Shown piece after piece: positions 17,374 through 25,949 of a DNA stretch of 64,000 nt. The first letter of the stretch is position 1, and every line of letters starts with the position of its first letter. This DNA is from CAMYMQ01 sp963730305 (lineage in GTDB: Bacteria > Pseudomonadota > Alphaproteobacteria > Bin65): contig CAVSRB010000002.1 of NCBI GenBank assembly GCA_963730305.1, positions 248,001-312,000 on the forward strand, in the 5' to 3' direction. Position numbers and translations under genes: made by a program. The notes under the pieces were generated by a model. The model made no database searches. It was given only the letters and a program-made list of their open reading frames with translations, and had not been told where the DNA came from.

Positions 17374-18126
17374 ATGCACAAGATTTCGATCGGCGCGATC
17401 TTCAGCGAAGCGTATCGCCTGACCTTCACCAACCTGGGCCTGTTCGTCCGGACCGCGGCCGTGCCGTTCGCGCTGATCATGGCGATGACCGTCGCGGTGA
17501 TCCTCTTCGCCAACCCGAAATCGGACACCTGGGTGGCGCCGGCGCAGGAGATCCTGACCTTCATCATCCAGGTGCCGCTGCTGACCTCGTGGCACCGGTT
17601 CACGCTCTTGCCGCGCAACCAGGCGCTGCCGACCATGGGCTTCATCTTCACCCTGCGCGAGGTCCGCTTCTTCGCCTACCTCCTGCTGATGACGCTGTCG
17701 TTCAGCATCCCGTTCATCGTCTTCGGCGCGGCCGCGCCGGCGGTCGGGTCGGCGGCGGTGCTGTTCTTCTTCGCGGCGGTCGTGGCCGTGCTGCTGCTGT
17801 GGGCGCGGCTCGGCCTGGTGTTCCCCGCCGCCGCGGTCGGCGATCCGGTCAAGCTGGCCGATTCCTGGCAGACCACCCAGGGCAACGGCTGGCGGATCTT
17901 CTGGCTGATGGTCGTGGTCAGCCTGCCCTTCGCGGCGGTGATGCTGGCGTTGATCATCGTGTTCGTGTCGCTCGCCACGGCGGCGCGCGATCCGGCGACC
18001 TTCGGTTACCTGACGGTGCCGATGGTGTTCGTGGCGATCATGTTTGCGGGGATCAGCGCCGCGACCCAGGCGATCGTCTATCGCGAGCTGACCGGCTACG
18101 ACCCGGCGCGGTTCACGCCCGCCTGA
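17374..18126 (+). CDS. Uncharacterised multi-pass membrane protein
   Basis: Protein of 250 residues with six likely membrane segments (about 25-45, 55-70, 85-105, 110-135, 165-190 and 200-225) and the conserved-looking amino terminus KISIGAIFSEAYRLTFTNLG. The overall pattern, a short cytoplasmic start, paired helices and GDPVKLADSWQTTQGNGWRI between helices 4 and 5, resembles glycerophosphoryl-diester-phosphodiesterase-like or YciC-like membrane domains, but I cannot assign a family. It starts 16 bases after the PAP2 gene on the same strand and may belong to that operon. It converges with the nitrilase gene, 3 bases apart. Confidence 0.75.
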   Translation: MHKISIGAIFSEAYRLTFTNLGLFVRTAAVPFALIMAMTVAVILFANPKSDTWVAPAQEILTFIIQVPLLTSWHRFTLLPRNQALPTMGFIFTLREVRFFAYLLLMTLSFSIPFIVFGAAAPAVGSAAVLFFFAAVVAVLLLWARLGLVFPAAAVGDPVKLADSWQTTQGNGWRIFWLMVVVSLPFAAVMLALIIVFVSLATAARDPATFGYLTVPMVFVAIMFAGISAATQAIVYRELTGYDPARFTPA

Positions 18127-18129
18127 CGG

Positions 18130-18981
18130 TCACTCCGCGGCGTGGCGCGCCGGCGCCTGCGGCCCCGTGAACGGGCGGTCGTGGCTGAGCGACGGTACCC
18201 GCCGCCGCGCCTCGTCGACCTTGGCCGGGTCGATCTCGGCGAAGCTGAGACCCTCGCCCTCGCCGCCGTCGGCCAGTACCTCGCCCCAGGGATCGACGAT
18301 CAGCGAGTGGCCGTAGGTCTTGCGCCCCTCCGCATGCTCGCCCCATTGCGCCGGGGCGATGACGTAGCTGCCGGTCTCGATCGCCCGGGCGCGGTTGAGC
18401 ACGTGCCAGTGGGCCTTGCCCGTGGTCACGGTGAACGCCGAGGGAACCGACAGGAACGCCGCGCCGGCCTGGGCCAGCGCGCGGTAGAGATAGGGGAAGC
18501 GCAGGTCGTAGCAGACGCTCATCCCGAGCGTGCCCCACGGCAGGTCGGCCGTCACCGCCGCGTCGCCGGGCTCGATCGTGTCGGACTCGCGGTACCATTC
18601 GTCGTCGCGCAGGTTGACGTCGAACAGGTGCAGCTTGCTGTAGGTCGCGGCGACCGATCCGTCCGGGTCGATCAGGTAGGAGCGGTTGGCGATCTTGCCG
18701 GACGTCAGCTTGATCGACAGCGAGCCGACCAGCAGCCACACGCCGGTTTCCGCGGCCACCTGCTTGAACGCGGGGAGGCCCGGGTGGCTCTCCTCCGGCT
18801 GGGCCTTGCGCAAGGCCGCCGCCGCGACCGGCTCGATCATGGTGCAGTTCTCGGGCAGCGCGACGAACTCGGCGCCTTCCTCGGCGGCCCGCCGGATCAG
18901 GCGCGACGCCTTGTCGATATTGGGCGCGAACTCGCGCTCGGCGGTGAGCTGGACGCAGGCGGCCTTGAACGGCGTGCTCAC
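18130..18981 (-). CDS. Carbon-nitrogen hydrolase (nitrilase superfamily, Nit1/Nit2-like)
   Basis: Cytoplasmic amidase-fold enzyme of 283 residues with the full nitrilase triad: E44 (ALPENC), K116 (YSKLHLFDV) and C157 (SVCYDLRFP). This spacing and the HLFDV and YDLRFP strings match the Nit1/Nit2 branch, whose characterised members remove the amide from deaminated glutathione or omega-amidates. It starts with a GTG at 18981 that overlaps the stop of grxC by four bases (18978-18981), so it is translationally coupled to glutaredoxin; this grxC-nitrilase pairing supports a role in glutathione repair or metabolism. Substrate assignment is inference. Confidence 0.9.
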   Translation of the reverse strand: MSTPFKAACVQLTAEREFAPNIDKASRLIRRAAEEGAEFVALPENCTMIEPVAAAALRKAQPEESHPGLPAFKQVAAETGVWLLVGSLSIKLTSGKIANRSYLIDPDGSVAATYSKLHLFDVNLRDDEWYRESDTIEPGDAAVTADLPWGTLGMSVCYDLRFPYLYRALAQAGAAFLSVPSAFTVTTGKAHWHVLNRARAIETGSYVIAPAQWGEHAEGRKTYGHSLIVDPWGEVLADGGEGEGLSFAEIDPAKVDEARRRVPSLSHDRPFTGPQAPARHAAE

Positions 18982-19238
18982 GACGCGGTCTTCAACAAGG
19001 GATCGAGCTGGCCGGCGTCGTCGAGCGCGTGGAGCTCGTCGCAGCCGCCGACGTGGGTGTCGCCGATCCAGATCTGCGGCACCGAGGTGCGGCCCGCCTT
19101 CTCGGCCATCTCGCGCCGCTTGCCCGGGCTGAAGGTGACGTCGATCTCGTCGAATGCGACGCCCTTCTTCTTGAGCAGCCGCTTGGCGGCATGGCAGTAG
19201 CCGCACAGGCCGGTGGTGTAGATCGTGACCTTCGCCAT
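18978..19238 (-). CDS. grxC: Glutaredoxin 3
   Basis: Dithiol glutaredoxin of 86 residues, full family length. The redox site is C12-G-Y-C15, a variant of the usual CPYC; the cis-Pro segment is TSVPQIWIG, and glutathione-binding GGCDEL follows, with an additional cysteine. It reduces protein disulfides and glutathionylated proteins with glutathione. The gene has an AAAGGG ribosome site and is preceded by a repeat-rich 99-base leader with a gtttcgc palindrome. The nitrilase gene overlaps its stop. Confidence 0.93.
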   Translation of the reverse strand: MAKVTIYTTGLCGYCHAAKRLLKKKGVAFDEIDVTFSPGKRREMAEKAGRTSVPQIWIGDTHVGGCDELHALDDAGQLDPLLKTAS

Positions 19239-19264
19239 CGAAGGACCCTTTGCCTCGCCGATTG

Positions 19265-19297
19265 GTTTCGCACTTGTTCGTTTCGCACTTGCGAAAC
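19265..19297. promoter_or_regulatory. Palindrome and direct repeat upstream of grxC, putative operator
   Basis: gtttcgcacttg occurs at 19265-19276 and again at 19280-19291, a 15-base direct repeat. The second copy is extended by gcgaaac to form the inverted repeat gtttcgc-actt-gcgaaac (19280-19297). The element lies 27-59 bases upstream of the grxC start, at a promoter-like distance. A transcription factor site, possibly with two half-occupied copies, is inferred; the binding protein is unknown. Confidence 0.5.
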
Positions 19298-19337
19298 AAT
19301 TATGTGCGCATTGCCGGGCGTCTTGTCCAGTGCGGCG

Positions 19338-20036
19338 CTACTCGGCGCCGCCCGCGACGATGTCCTCCAGTTCCATGATGTCGGGGATGAACAGGCCCTG
19401 GCCGCGCTTCTCGACGATGCCGTTGCGCGACAGGTTGCTGATCGCGCGCGCCACCGTCTCGCGGGTCGTGCTCGCCCGGCTGGCCAGCTCGGAATGGGTC
19501 GGCAGCTTGGCGATCTCGGCCTCGAAGGTCTCCTCGTCGACGCTCGCCTGGGCCATCCGCAACAGCTCGGCATAGACGCGCGAATAGGCGCTCAGCGTGC
19601 TCAGGTCCATGATCCGGTCGGTCGAGCCGCGGATGATGGTGACCAGCCGCTGCATGATCGCGAAGGCGAAGGCGGGGTAGTCGTGGACGCTCTGGCGGAA
19701 CACCTCCGGCGACAGCGAGGCGATCATCGACTTCTTGAGCGCGACCACCGTGGCCGAGCGGGGCTTGCCGTCGATCGCCGCCATCTCGCCGAAGAAGCCG
19801 CCGGCGTCGATGTCGGCGTAGCTGACCTCGCGGCCCGACATCGAGAAGTTGACCACGCGCACCGCGCCGGAGACGACGAAATAGACGTCGCCCGGGTCGC
19901 TGTCGCGATCGATGATCTGCTCGTTGCGGTCGTATTCCCGCCACGCGCAGCGCTTTTCGAGCCCGCGGCGCTCGGCTTCGCTCAGGTTGGCGACGATCTC
20001 GACATTGTCGAGCGTGTGCTCGGCGTCCCCGGCCAT
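19338..20036 (-). CDS. Crp/Fnr family transcriptional regulator
   Basis: Regulator of 232 residues with an amino-terminal cyclic-nucleotide-binding fold (about residues 20-130; GDVYFVVSGAVRVVNF, then FFGEMAAIDGKPRSATVVAL) and a carboxy-terminal winged helix-turn-helix (about 150-220; ELASRASTTRETVARAISNL as recognition region). The GE-(x)n-PRSATV segment resembles the phosphate-binding cassette, so cAMP or a similar ligand is plausible. The Fnr-type amino-terminal cysteine cluster is missing, which argues against oxygen sensing. It precedes grxC on the same strand with 99 bases between, and could read through or control it. Confidence 0.9.
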   Translation of the reverse strand: MAGDAEHTLDNVEIVANLSEAERRGLEKRCAWREYDRNEQIIDRDSDPGDVYFVVSGAVRVVNFSMSGREVSYADIDAGGFFGEMAAIDGKPRSATVVALKKSMIASLSPEVFRQSVHDYPAFAFAIMQRLVTIIRGSTDRIMDLSTLSAYSRVYAELLRMAQASVDEETFEAEIAKLPTHSELASRASTTRETVARAISNLSRNGIVEKRGQGLFIPDIMELEDIVAGGAE

Positions 20037-20116
20037 CGGCGGCGGCTCCCCCTGAATTCATCCCCGCGGAGAGTTTAGCCGGAATCCGAATTCGCCGGTC
20101 AAAAATCCGGCGCCGT

Positions 20117-20893
20117 CTACTCGATCATGCTCGCGCGGACCACCCGCGCCAGCACCAGCGCGTCGACCGACGCGGCGCCGGCCCGGAGCAGCGCGCGGGC
20201 GCAGGCTTCGAGGGTGGCGCCGGTGGTCATCACGTCGTCGACCAGCAGCACGCGGCGTTCCCGGATATTCGCCCGCCGCTTCGGGTCGACGGCGAAGGCG
20301 CCGCGCACGTTCAAGGCTCGTTGCCTTGCGGTCAGCCCGCCCTGGCTCGGCGTCCGCCGCCGGCGGACCAGCAGGTCGGGCGCGTAGTCGATCTCGGCAT
20401 CGGCGGCCAGGGCGCGGGCGATCAGCGCCGCCTGGTTGAAGCGTCGGCGGACCAGCCGGGTCCAGTGCAGCGGCACCGGCACGACCACCTCGGCCTCGTC
20501 GAGCAGGTCACGGCCGGCGCGGGCCATCCACTGGGCGAAGGGCCGGGCGGCGTCGGTGCGGTCGCCGTGCTTCAATCCCAGGATCAGCCGGCGGCTGCCG
20601 TCGTCGTAGCGCAGCGCCGCCCGCGCCAGCCGGAACGCCGGCTCGCGCCGGGCGCAGGCGCCGCATACCGCGCCGGGCTCGGCTTCGACCTCGAAGGGCA
20701 GGCCGCAGCGGGCGCAGATCGGCGCGGCGATGAAGGCGACCGCCGACCAGCACGACGGGCAAAGGCCGCCCTGCTGCCCCACCTGAACCCCGCACGACAG
20801 GCAGCGCGGCGGCAGCAGGCTGTCGAGCAGCAGCCCGCCGGCGCGGCGCAGCGCCGCAGCCGGTATCGGCGATCGCGGAAAGGGCGTCGGCAT
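20117..20893 (-). CDS. comF: ComF family phosphoribosyltransferase-like protein
   Basis: Protein of 258 residues: an amino-terminal double zinc ribbon with four CxxC pairs (CLSC, CPSC, CARC, CGAC, about residues 34-85) and a carboxy-terminal PRTase fold with the PRPP loop VLLVDDVMTTGATLEAC near residue 225. ComF is needed for DNA uptake in naturally competent bacteria, though most alphaproteobacterial copies are not tied to other competence genes, as here. I start at the ATG at 20893 (MPTPFPRSPIP); an in-frame extension reaches 20956 but would run into the divergent SDR gene start. The gene is divergent from SDR, 62 bases apart. Confidence 0.9.
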   Translation of the reverse strand: MPTPFPRSPIPAAALRRAGGLLLDSLLPPRCLSCGVQVGQQGGLCPSCWSAVAFIAAPICARCGLPFEVEAEPGAVCGACARREPAFRLARAALRYDDGSRRLILGLKHGDRTDAARPFAQWMARAGRDLLDEAEVVVPVPLHWTRLVRRRFNQAALIARALAADAEIDYAPDLLVRRRRTPSQGGLTARQRALNVRGAFAVDPKRRANIRERRVLLVDDVMTTGATLEACARALLRAGAASVDALVLARVVRASMIE

Positions 20894-20955
20894 GATTGGA
20901 CTGTGCCGGGGCGCGCCGATATATGTCAACGCGCCGCACCATCGGGAGGGAAGCA

Positions 20956-21711
20956 ATGAACCTGTTCGGCAAGACCGCCATCGTCACCGGCGCCGCCCGC
21001 GGCCTCGGCCGCGCCTATGCCGTCAAGATGTTCGAGATGGGCATGAACGTGATCGCCGCCGACGTGAACGATTGCGCCGAGACGGTCGCGGCCATGTACG
21101 GCGCCGGCAAGGCGCGCGCGGCCACCCTCGACGTCACCGACTTCGCGAGCTGCGAGGCGGTCGCTGCGCAGGCGGTCGAGGCCTTCGGCGGGGTCGACGT
21201 GCTGGTCAACAACGCCGCGCTCTACGGCGCGCTCCACGGCGGCCGGCTGGAGGCGATCGACCCGGACGAGTGGGACGCGTGCATGACCGTCAACGTCAAG
21301 GGCATCTGGAACGTCTCCCGCGCGGTGGTCCCGATCATGCGCGAGCGGGGCGGCGGCAGCATCGTCAACGTCTCGTCGCTCGCCGCCGTCTACGGCCTGC
21401 CCTTCGCGCTCCACTACTCGACCTCGAAGGGCGCGGTGATCGGCATGACCCGGGCGATGGCGCGCGAGCTCGGCCGCGACAACATCCGGGTCAACGCGAT
21501 CGCGCCCTCGGCGGTGCTGACCGAGGGCACCGACGCCTTCTTCGGCGACAAGAAGGAGAAGGCGCTCGAAGCGGTCCGGCGCGGCCAGAGCCTGGACAAG
21601 ACGCTGGAGACCGACGACCTGGTCGGCACCGTGCTCTATCTCGCCGGCGACGCCAGCAAGTATGTCACCGGGCAGACGATCATGGTCGATGGAGGCACGT
21701 CATTCCTGTGA
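20956..21711 (+). CDS. SDR family NAD(P)-dependent oxidoreductase
   Basis: Classical short-chain dehydrogenase of 251 residues. The nucleotide-binding TGAARGLGRAY motif is at about residues 11-21, NNAA at about 90, the catalytic Ser lies in VNVSSLAA, and the Tyr-Lys pair is in HYSTSKGA. The ending VTGQTIMVDGG is the family's usual carboxy-terminal signature. An excellent ribosome site (gggagg) precedes the ATG at 20956. Substrate cannot be deduced. Its stop overlaps the GTG start of the Rap1a/Tai-like gene by four bases, so the two genes are co-translated. Confidence 0.9.
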   Translation: MNLFGKTAIVTGAARGLGRAYAVKMFEMGMNVIAADVNDCAETVAAMYGAGKARAATLDVTDFASCEAVAAQAVEAFGGVDVLVNNAALYGALHGGRLEAIDPDEWDACMTVNVKGIWNVSRAVVPIMRERGGGSIVNVSSLAAVYGLPFALHYSTSKGAVIGMTRAMARELGRDNIRVNAIAPSAVLTEGTDAFFGDKKEKALEAVRRGQSLDKTLETDDLVGTVLYLAGDASKYVTGQTIMVDGGTSFL

Positions 21712-22169
21712 TCCGCCCGATCCGGTCGCGTCTCGTCCTCGCCGCCCTGGCCGCGCTGCTGGCGCTGATCGCGGCGGCGGCTCCGGCGGCGGCGGTCACG
21801 GTCGGCGACTACCAGAAATGGCGGCTGATCGAGCGCACCTGGCGGACGACGCCGACCGCCGTGCTGGAGGTCCGCCTGCTCGGCATCTTCCAGGGCCTGC
21901 TGCTCGCCAACCGGATCATCGAGAAGCGCGGCGGCCGGCCGCTGTTCTGCCCGACCGGCCGGACCGAGCTGACCGGCCACAAGCTGCGCGAATGGGTCGA
22001 CGAGGAGATCCACGGGCCGACGATGAACGGCGGCAAGCCCTATCGCCCGGACACCGCCATCGAGGCCATCGTGCTGATCGTGGCGGCGCGGAAGTTCCCG
22101 TGCAAGGCGCCGCCGCCCAAGTCGCCCAAGTCGGCCGAGCCGGCCAAGCCGGCCAAGCCGGCCAAGTAG
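21708..22169 (+). CDS. Rap1a/Tai-like secreted protein
   Basis: Small exported protein of 153 residues, starting at a GTG that overlaps the SDR stop (GTGA). A signal peptide covers about residues 1-30 (LVLAALAALLALIAAAAPAA). The mature part has the layout of the Rap1a/Tai family: a helical start (YQKWRLIERTWRTTPTAVL), GIFQGLLLANRI, then FCPTGRTELTGHKLREWVDE, and a final ARKFPC, with two cysteines that could form a disulfide. It ends in a Pro/Lys tail (PPPKSPKS, then PAK repeats). Rap1a proteins are T6SS immunity proteins, but no secretion effector lies beside it, so only the fold is claimed. Family match is moderate. Confidence 0.6.
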   Translation: MIRPIRSRLVLAALAALLALIAAAAPAAAVTVGDYQKWRLIERTWRTTPTAVLEVRLLGIFQGLLLANRIIEKRGGRPLFCPTGRTELTGHKLREWVDEEIHGPTMNGGKPYRPDTAIEAIVLIVAARKFPCKAPPPKSPKSAEPAKPAKPAK

Positions 22170-22194
22170 CGCGGCGGCTGCCCGCGATCGGCCC

Positions 22195-23130
22195 GTGACC
22201 GGCGACGCAACCCCCTTCGACCGCCGGGCCGTCCGCGTGCACCGCGACCGGGCCGCGCGCCGCGCCGAGGCGGCCCTGCGCGACGGCCGCGATCCCGAGT
22301 TCCTGCACCAGGAGATCGCCGACCGGCTGGTCGACCGGCTGGCGGAGGTGCGCCGGCCGTTCGCCGACATCCTCGATCTTGGCTGCCGGCACGGCGCGCT
22401 GGCCCGGGCGTTGGCGTCCCGGCCCGGCGCCGAGCGGGTGGTCCAGGCCGACCTGTCCGAGGCGATGGCGCGCTCGGCGCAGGCCGCCAACCGCTTCTTC
22501 CCGACCCTGGTGCTGGACGAGGAGGCGCTGCCCTTCGCGCCGGCCAGCTTCGACCTGGTCACGGCCTGTCTGTCGCTGCACTGGGTCAACGACCTGCCCG
22601 GCGCGCTGATCCAGATCCGGCGGGCGCTCAAGCCCGACGGCCTGTTCCTCGGCGCGGCCTTCGGCGGCGGCACCCTGCGCGAGCTGCGCGAGGCGCTGGT
22701 CGAGGCCGAGATCGAGGTCGAGGGCGGGGCGGGGCCCCGGGTGTCGCCGCTGCTCGACGTGCGCGACGCCGGCGACCTGCTCCAGCGCGCCGGCTTCGCC
22801 CTGCCGGTGGTCGACCGCGACGTCATCACCGTGACCTACGAGCACGCCTTCAGCCTGATGCACGACCTGCGGCTGATGGGCGAGACCAATGCGCTCAACA
22901 TGAGGCGGCGCACCGCCACGCGGCGCGAGACCATGGTGCGGGCCGCGGCACGCTACCTCGAACGCTTCGTCGACAAGGCCGGCCGGCTGCCCGCCACCTT
23001 CGAGATCGTCTACCTGACCGGCTGGGCGCCCGACCCGTCGCAGCCGCAGCCGCTCAAGCCCGGCAGCGCCGCCGCGCGGCTGGCGGACGCATTGGGAACC
23101 AAGGAAACGAAGATCGACGGCGACGACTAG
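22195..23130 (+). CDS. SAM-dependent methyltransferase, NDUFAF5-like
   Basis: Class I methyltransferase-fold protein of 311 residues. The opening FDRRAVRVHRDRAARR and SAM motif I, ILDLGCRHGALAR (about residues 60-72), with SLHWVNDLPGALIQIRRALK later, match the BioC-like proteins related to mitochondrial NDUFAF5. NDUFAF5 hydroxylates an arginine of complex I, and bacterial relatives are common in alphaproteobacteria near comF/grxC, as in this window. The start is a GTG at 22195. Motif I has Cys-Arg-His where many enzymes have Gly-Ala-Gly or similar, so activity may differ. Methylation versus hydroxylation cannot be decided by reading. Confidence 0.82.
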   Translation: MTGDATPFDRRAVRVHRDRAARRAEAALRDGRDPEFLHQEIADRLVDRLAEVRRPFADILDLGCRHGALARALASRPGAERVVQADLSEAMARSAQAANRFFPTLVLDEEALPFAPASFDLVTACLSLHWVNDLPGALIQIRRALKPDGLFLGAAFGGGTLRELREALVEAEIEVEGGAGPRVSPLLDVRDAGDLLQRAGFALPVVDRDVITVTYEHAFSLMHDLRLMGETNALNMRRRTATRRETMVRAAARYLERFVDKAGRLPATFEIVYLTGWAPDPSQPQPLKPGSAAARLADALGTKETKIDGDD

Positions 23131-23327
23131 GCCGTGGATCGACAAGCGCGACGCAACGGCCGGATCGCGGGAAGGTCGAAGAATGCGAAAACGTTGGCCC
23201 CGTGCCGTTCGCATCGCGTTGCGATTTAGCGAGCCGCGCCGAAGCGGACCTCGCTCGCGTCTCAGCTTCTTCTAATGAAGGCGGTGCGATATAGTGCTTT
23301 GGTAGCCGGCAGCTCGGGATAAGCCTC

Positions 23328-25230
23328 GTGGCAGAGAACAGGGTCACGCGCAGGCTTGCTGCAGTTCTTGCAGCCGACATGGTCGGTTATAGCCGGCTCA
23401 TGGGCGAAGACGAGGCTGGCACGCTGTCGCGCCAGAAAGCGCATCGCGCGGCGCTGATCGATCCCAAGATCGCCGAACATAACGGACGTATCGTCAAGAC
23501 CACGGGCGACGGACTGTTGGTCGAGTTCGCCAGCGCCGTCGACGCGGTCCTGTGCGCTGTGGAAATCCAGCGGGCGATGGCCGAGCGCGAGGCCGACGTC
23601 ACCGAAAATCGGCGGATCCGTTACCGAATTCGGCATCAATCTCGGCGAAATCGTCATCGACGCAGACGACATATTTGGCGACGGCGTCAACGTGGCGGCG
23701 AGGCTCGAGGCGCTGGCCGAGCCAGGCGGTATTCGTATCGCCGACGTCGTGTTCAAGAACGTCAAGGGCAAGCTCGACCTGGATTTTGCGGAGCTCGCCG
23801 CCAAGAAGCTGAAGAACATCGCCGATCCTGTCACCAGCTATCGGGTCTTGCTCGGCCCCGCCGGTGACGCGCAGGAACGGCGACCGCTGCGGCGTCACGC
23901 GCGCTTCGTTCGGCTGGCGGCCGCCCTAGCCGTTCTGGTGGCGCTCGGCGCAACGGGCTGGTGGTGGTTGGCGCCAACGCCGATCCCGGACAAATTGGCG
24001 GGCGACAAGGCTGCTTCGGCATCGAAACCCGGTGCGGTGCCGCCTCGCACCGTCGCGCGCACGAGCATCGTTGTCCTTCCATTCGTCAATCAAAGCGGCG
24101 ACGCATCCCAGGAATACTTCAGCGACGGACTCACCGAAGATCTGATCGCCGCGCTCGGTCGCTTCTCGTCGCTTGCCGTGATCGCGCGCAATTCGGCCTT
24201 TTCATACAAGGGCAAGGTCGTCAAACCGGCGGACGTCGCCCGGGATCTGGGCGTGCGCTACATCGTCGAGGGGAGCGTTCGGCGTTCGGGCTCGCGTATC
24301 CGCGTCAGTGCGCAGCTGTCCGACGCCAAGTCCGGCAAGCTGTTGTGGTCGCACAAGTACGACGATTTGCTCAAGGATGTGTTCGCGGTACAGGATTCGA
24401 TCACACGCCAGGTTGCCGGGGCGCTCGCCATCAACTTGGGCCGGATCGAGCAGAAACGTGCGGCGAGCCTGTCCACCGACAAGCTCGACGCGTACGACTT
24501 GGTGTTGCGCGGTCGCGGATTGATGCGCCGCGTGACGCGCGCCGCGAATTGCAAGGCGCGCACTCTGTTCGAACGCGCGATCCGGATCGATCCGAGGTAC
24601 GCCGCGGCTTATGCCGCGCTTGGCCGGGCTTATCGCGACGTGGCCGAATTCGGCTGGTCGGAGGACATGAACGCTGTACTGGATCGCGCGCTGGAGCGGG
24701 CCCAAACAGCGCTCCGGCTTGATCCGGACAATGTCGAAGGCTTCAATATCGTTGCCGCGGTGCGAGCGGTACGCGGCCAATACCTCCTCGCGCTGGCTGC
24801 GAGCGACCGCGCCCTCGCGATCAACCCAAGTAATGCCGTGAGCATGCGCGAGCGGGCCGGCGTGTTGCTCTGGCTCGGCCGCATCGACGAGGCGATCTCG
24901 GCGGGCGAAACGGCCCTGCGCTTCGACCCCAATCCGACCGCCGGGGCGATCGTCGTGATTTCGATCGCCTACTACGAAGCGAAACGCCACACCGACGCCG
25001 TCCGGCTGGTCGAGCGCGGTGTATTGCGCTTTCCGAACCATCCCTTGCTCTACGCCGTACTGGCGGCGAGCTACGGTCAGATGGGGAAGAAGGAGGAGGC
25101 CGCGCGGGCGCTGGCCAAACTCCGGCGGCTCAGTCCCTTCTTTGACGCAGCCTCGTTCGGCTCGCGGTTCCGGAACCGCGACTACCAAGCCTATCTCGCC
25201 GACGGCTTGGCCAAAGCTGGCGCCAAATGA
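23328..25230 (+). pseudogene. Adenylate/guanylate cyclase with TolB-like and TPR domains (frameshifted)
   Basis: Multidomain signalling protein of about 633 residues after removing one base. Residues 1-165: class III nucleotide cyclase domain (LAAVLAADMVGYSRLMGED with the metal Asp, and TTGDGLLVEF with the second Asp). About 195-215: membrane helix (LVALGATGWWWLAP). About 245-360: TolB/FlgO-like domain (SIVVLPFVNQSGD, VRYIVEGSVRRSG). From about 380: tetratricopeptide repeats. This is the common rhizobial-type cyclase architecture. The frame breaks at about 23628-23632 (attcggcatcaat): one extra c separates RIRYRI from GINLGEIVIDADD. The GTG at 23328 is the likely start. Expected to make cAMP in response to an unknown envelope signal. 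Confidence 0.8.
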
Positions 25231-25233
25231 GGC

Positions 25234-25692
25234 TCAATTGTAAGGCTTGCCCCTAAGCTTTTCCCAATTCTTTCGCGCTGCACCAATCACCCTGGTCGGA
25301 TTGGATTTCATCTGCGCCGGCATCCTCGAAAAAACGTAGAGCTTGCCGTCGACGATCCGCCAGAGCAGCGGGTTGGCCTCGATCTTTTGTCCCATCGCAA
25401 GGCCTGCCGTGCAGACACCGGCGAATTGCGGCGCATATTTATCGGGGTTGGCTTTGAACCGCGTCAGATGCTCCTGTGAACTGAACCGGTACCGTGACCC
25501 GTCGAAGACCGTTTCGTATTTCGGCATTCCCCGCGTGGGCTTCCCCTGGGTGAAGTACGCGACCGGGTCATAGCCCTTCAGCGCCAGATGGGCGACCGGG
25601 GCGGTTGCTGGTTTCGACTGAGCCAAACCCGCGTCGAGGGGCAGCGCCGCAAACAACAGGAACAGCGGCCACGCAATCGTGTAACGCGTCAT
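25234..25692 (-). CDS. YHS domain-containing exported protein
   Basis: Protein of 152 residues with a signal peptide (about 1-24, cleavage near GLAQ-S) and a YHS-like domain. The core starts LALKGYDPVAYFTQGKP (about residues 37-53), which is the usual opening of this family, followed by RYRFSSQEHLTRFKANPDKYAPQF. A single cysteine follows (GVCTAGLAMG) at the position seen in related YHS proteins, with GYCA replaced. YHS proteins are thought to bind metal or act in periplasmic metal handling; here the function is unknown. It converges with the cyclase gene three bases away. Confidence 0.85.
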   Translation of the reverse strand: MTRYTIAWPLFLLFAALPLDAGLAQSKPATAPVAHLALKGYDPVAYFTQGKPTRGMPKYETVFDGSRYRFSSQEHLTRFKANPDKYAPQFAGVCTAGLAMGQKIEANPLLWRIVDGKLYVFSRMPAQMKSNPTRVIGAARKNWEKLRGKPYN

Positions 25693-25949
25693 TGCACCGT
25701 CACCTTCTGGTAGCCGAGCCCGCCTCCCCGTCGAATAGCGTTAGGCCGCGGGGTTGTGTCGGTCAATTCACGAATCCTCAAGCGTGGTTGGGATCGCCGG
25801 CTGCCGATCGGCGTCGAGGAGGTGGCGGGCACCTTCCGGCGAACGGCGGACATCCATGGTCGCCGGGCAGATGCCAGTGTGCCCTCGTTGCGGACGATGG
25901 AGCGCCCGGGGGCAAGCGTGAAGACCCATGCCGCCCTTGATCCGCCGGG

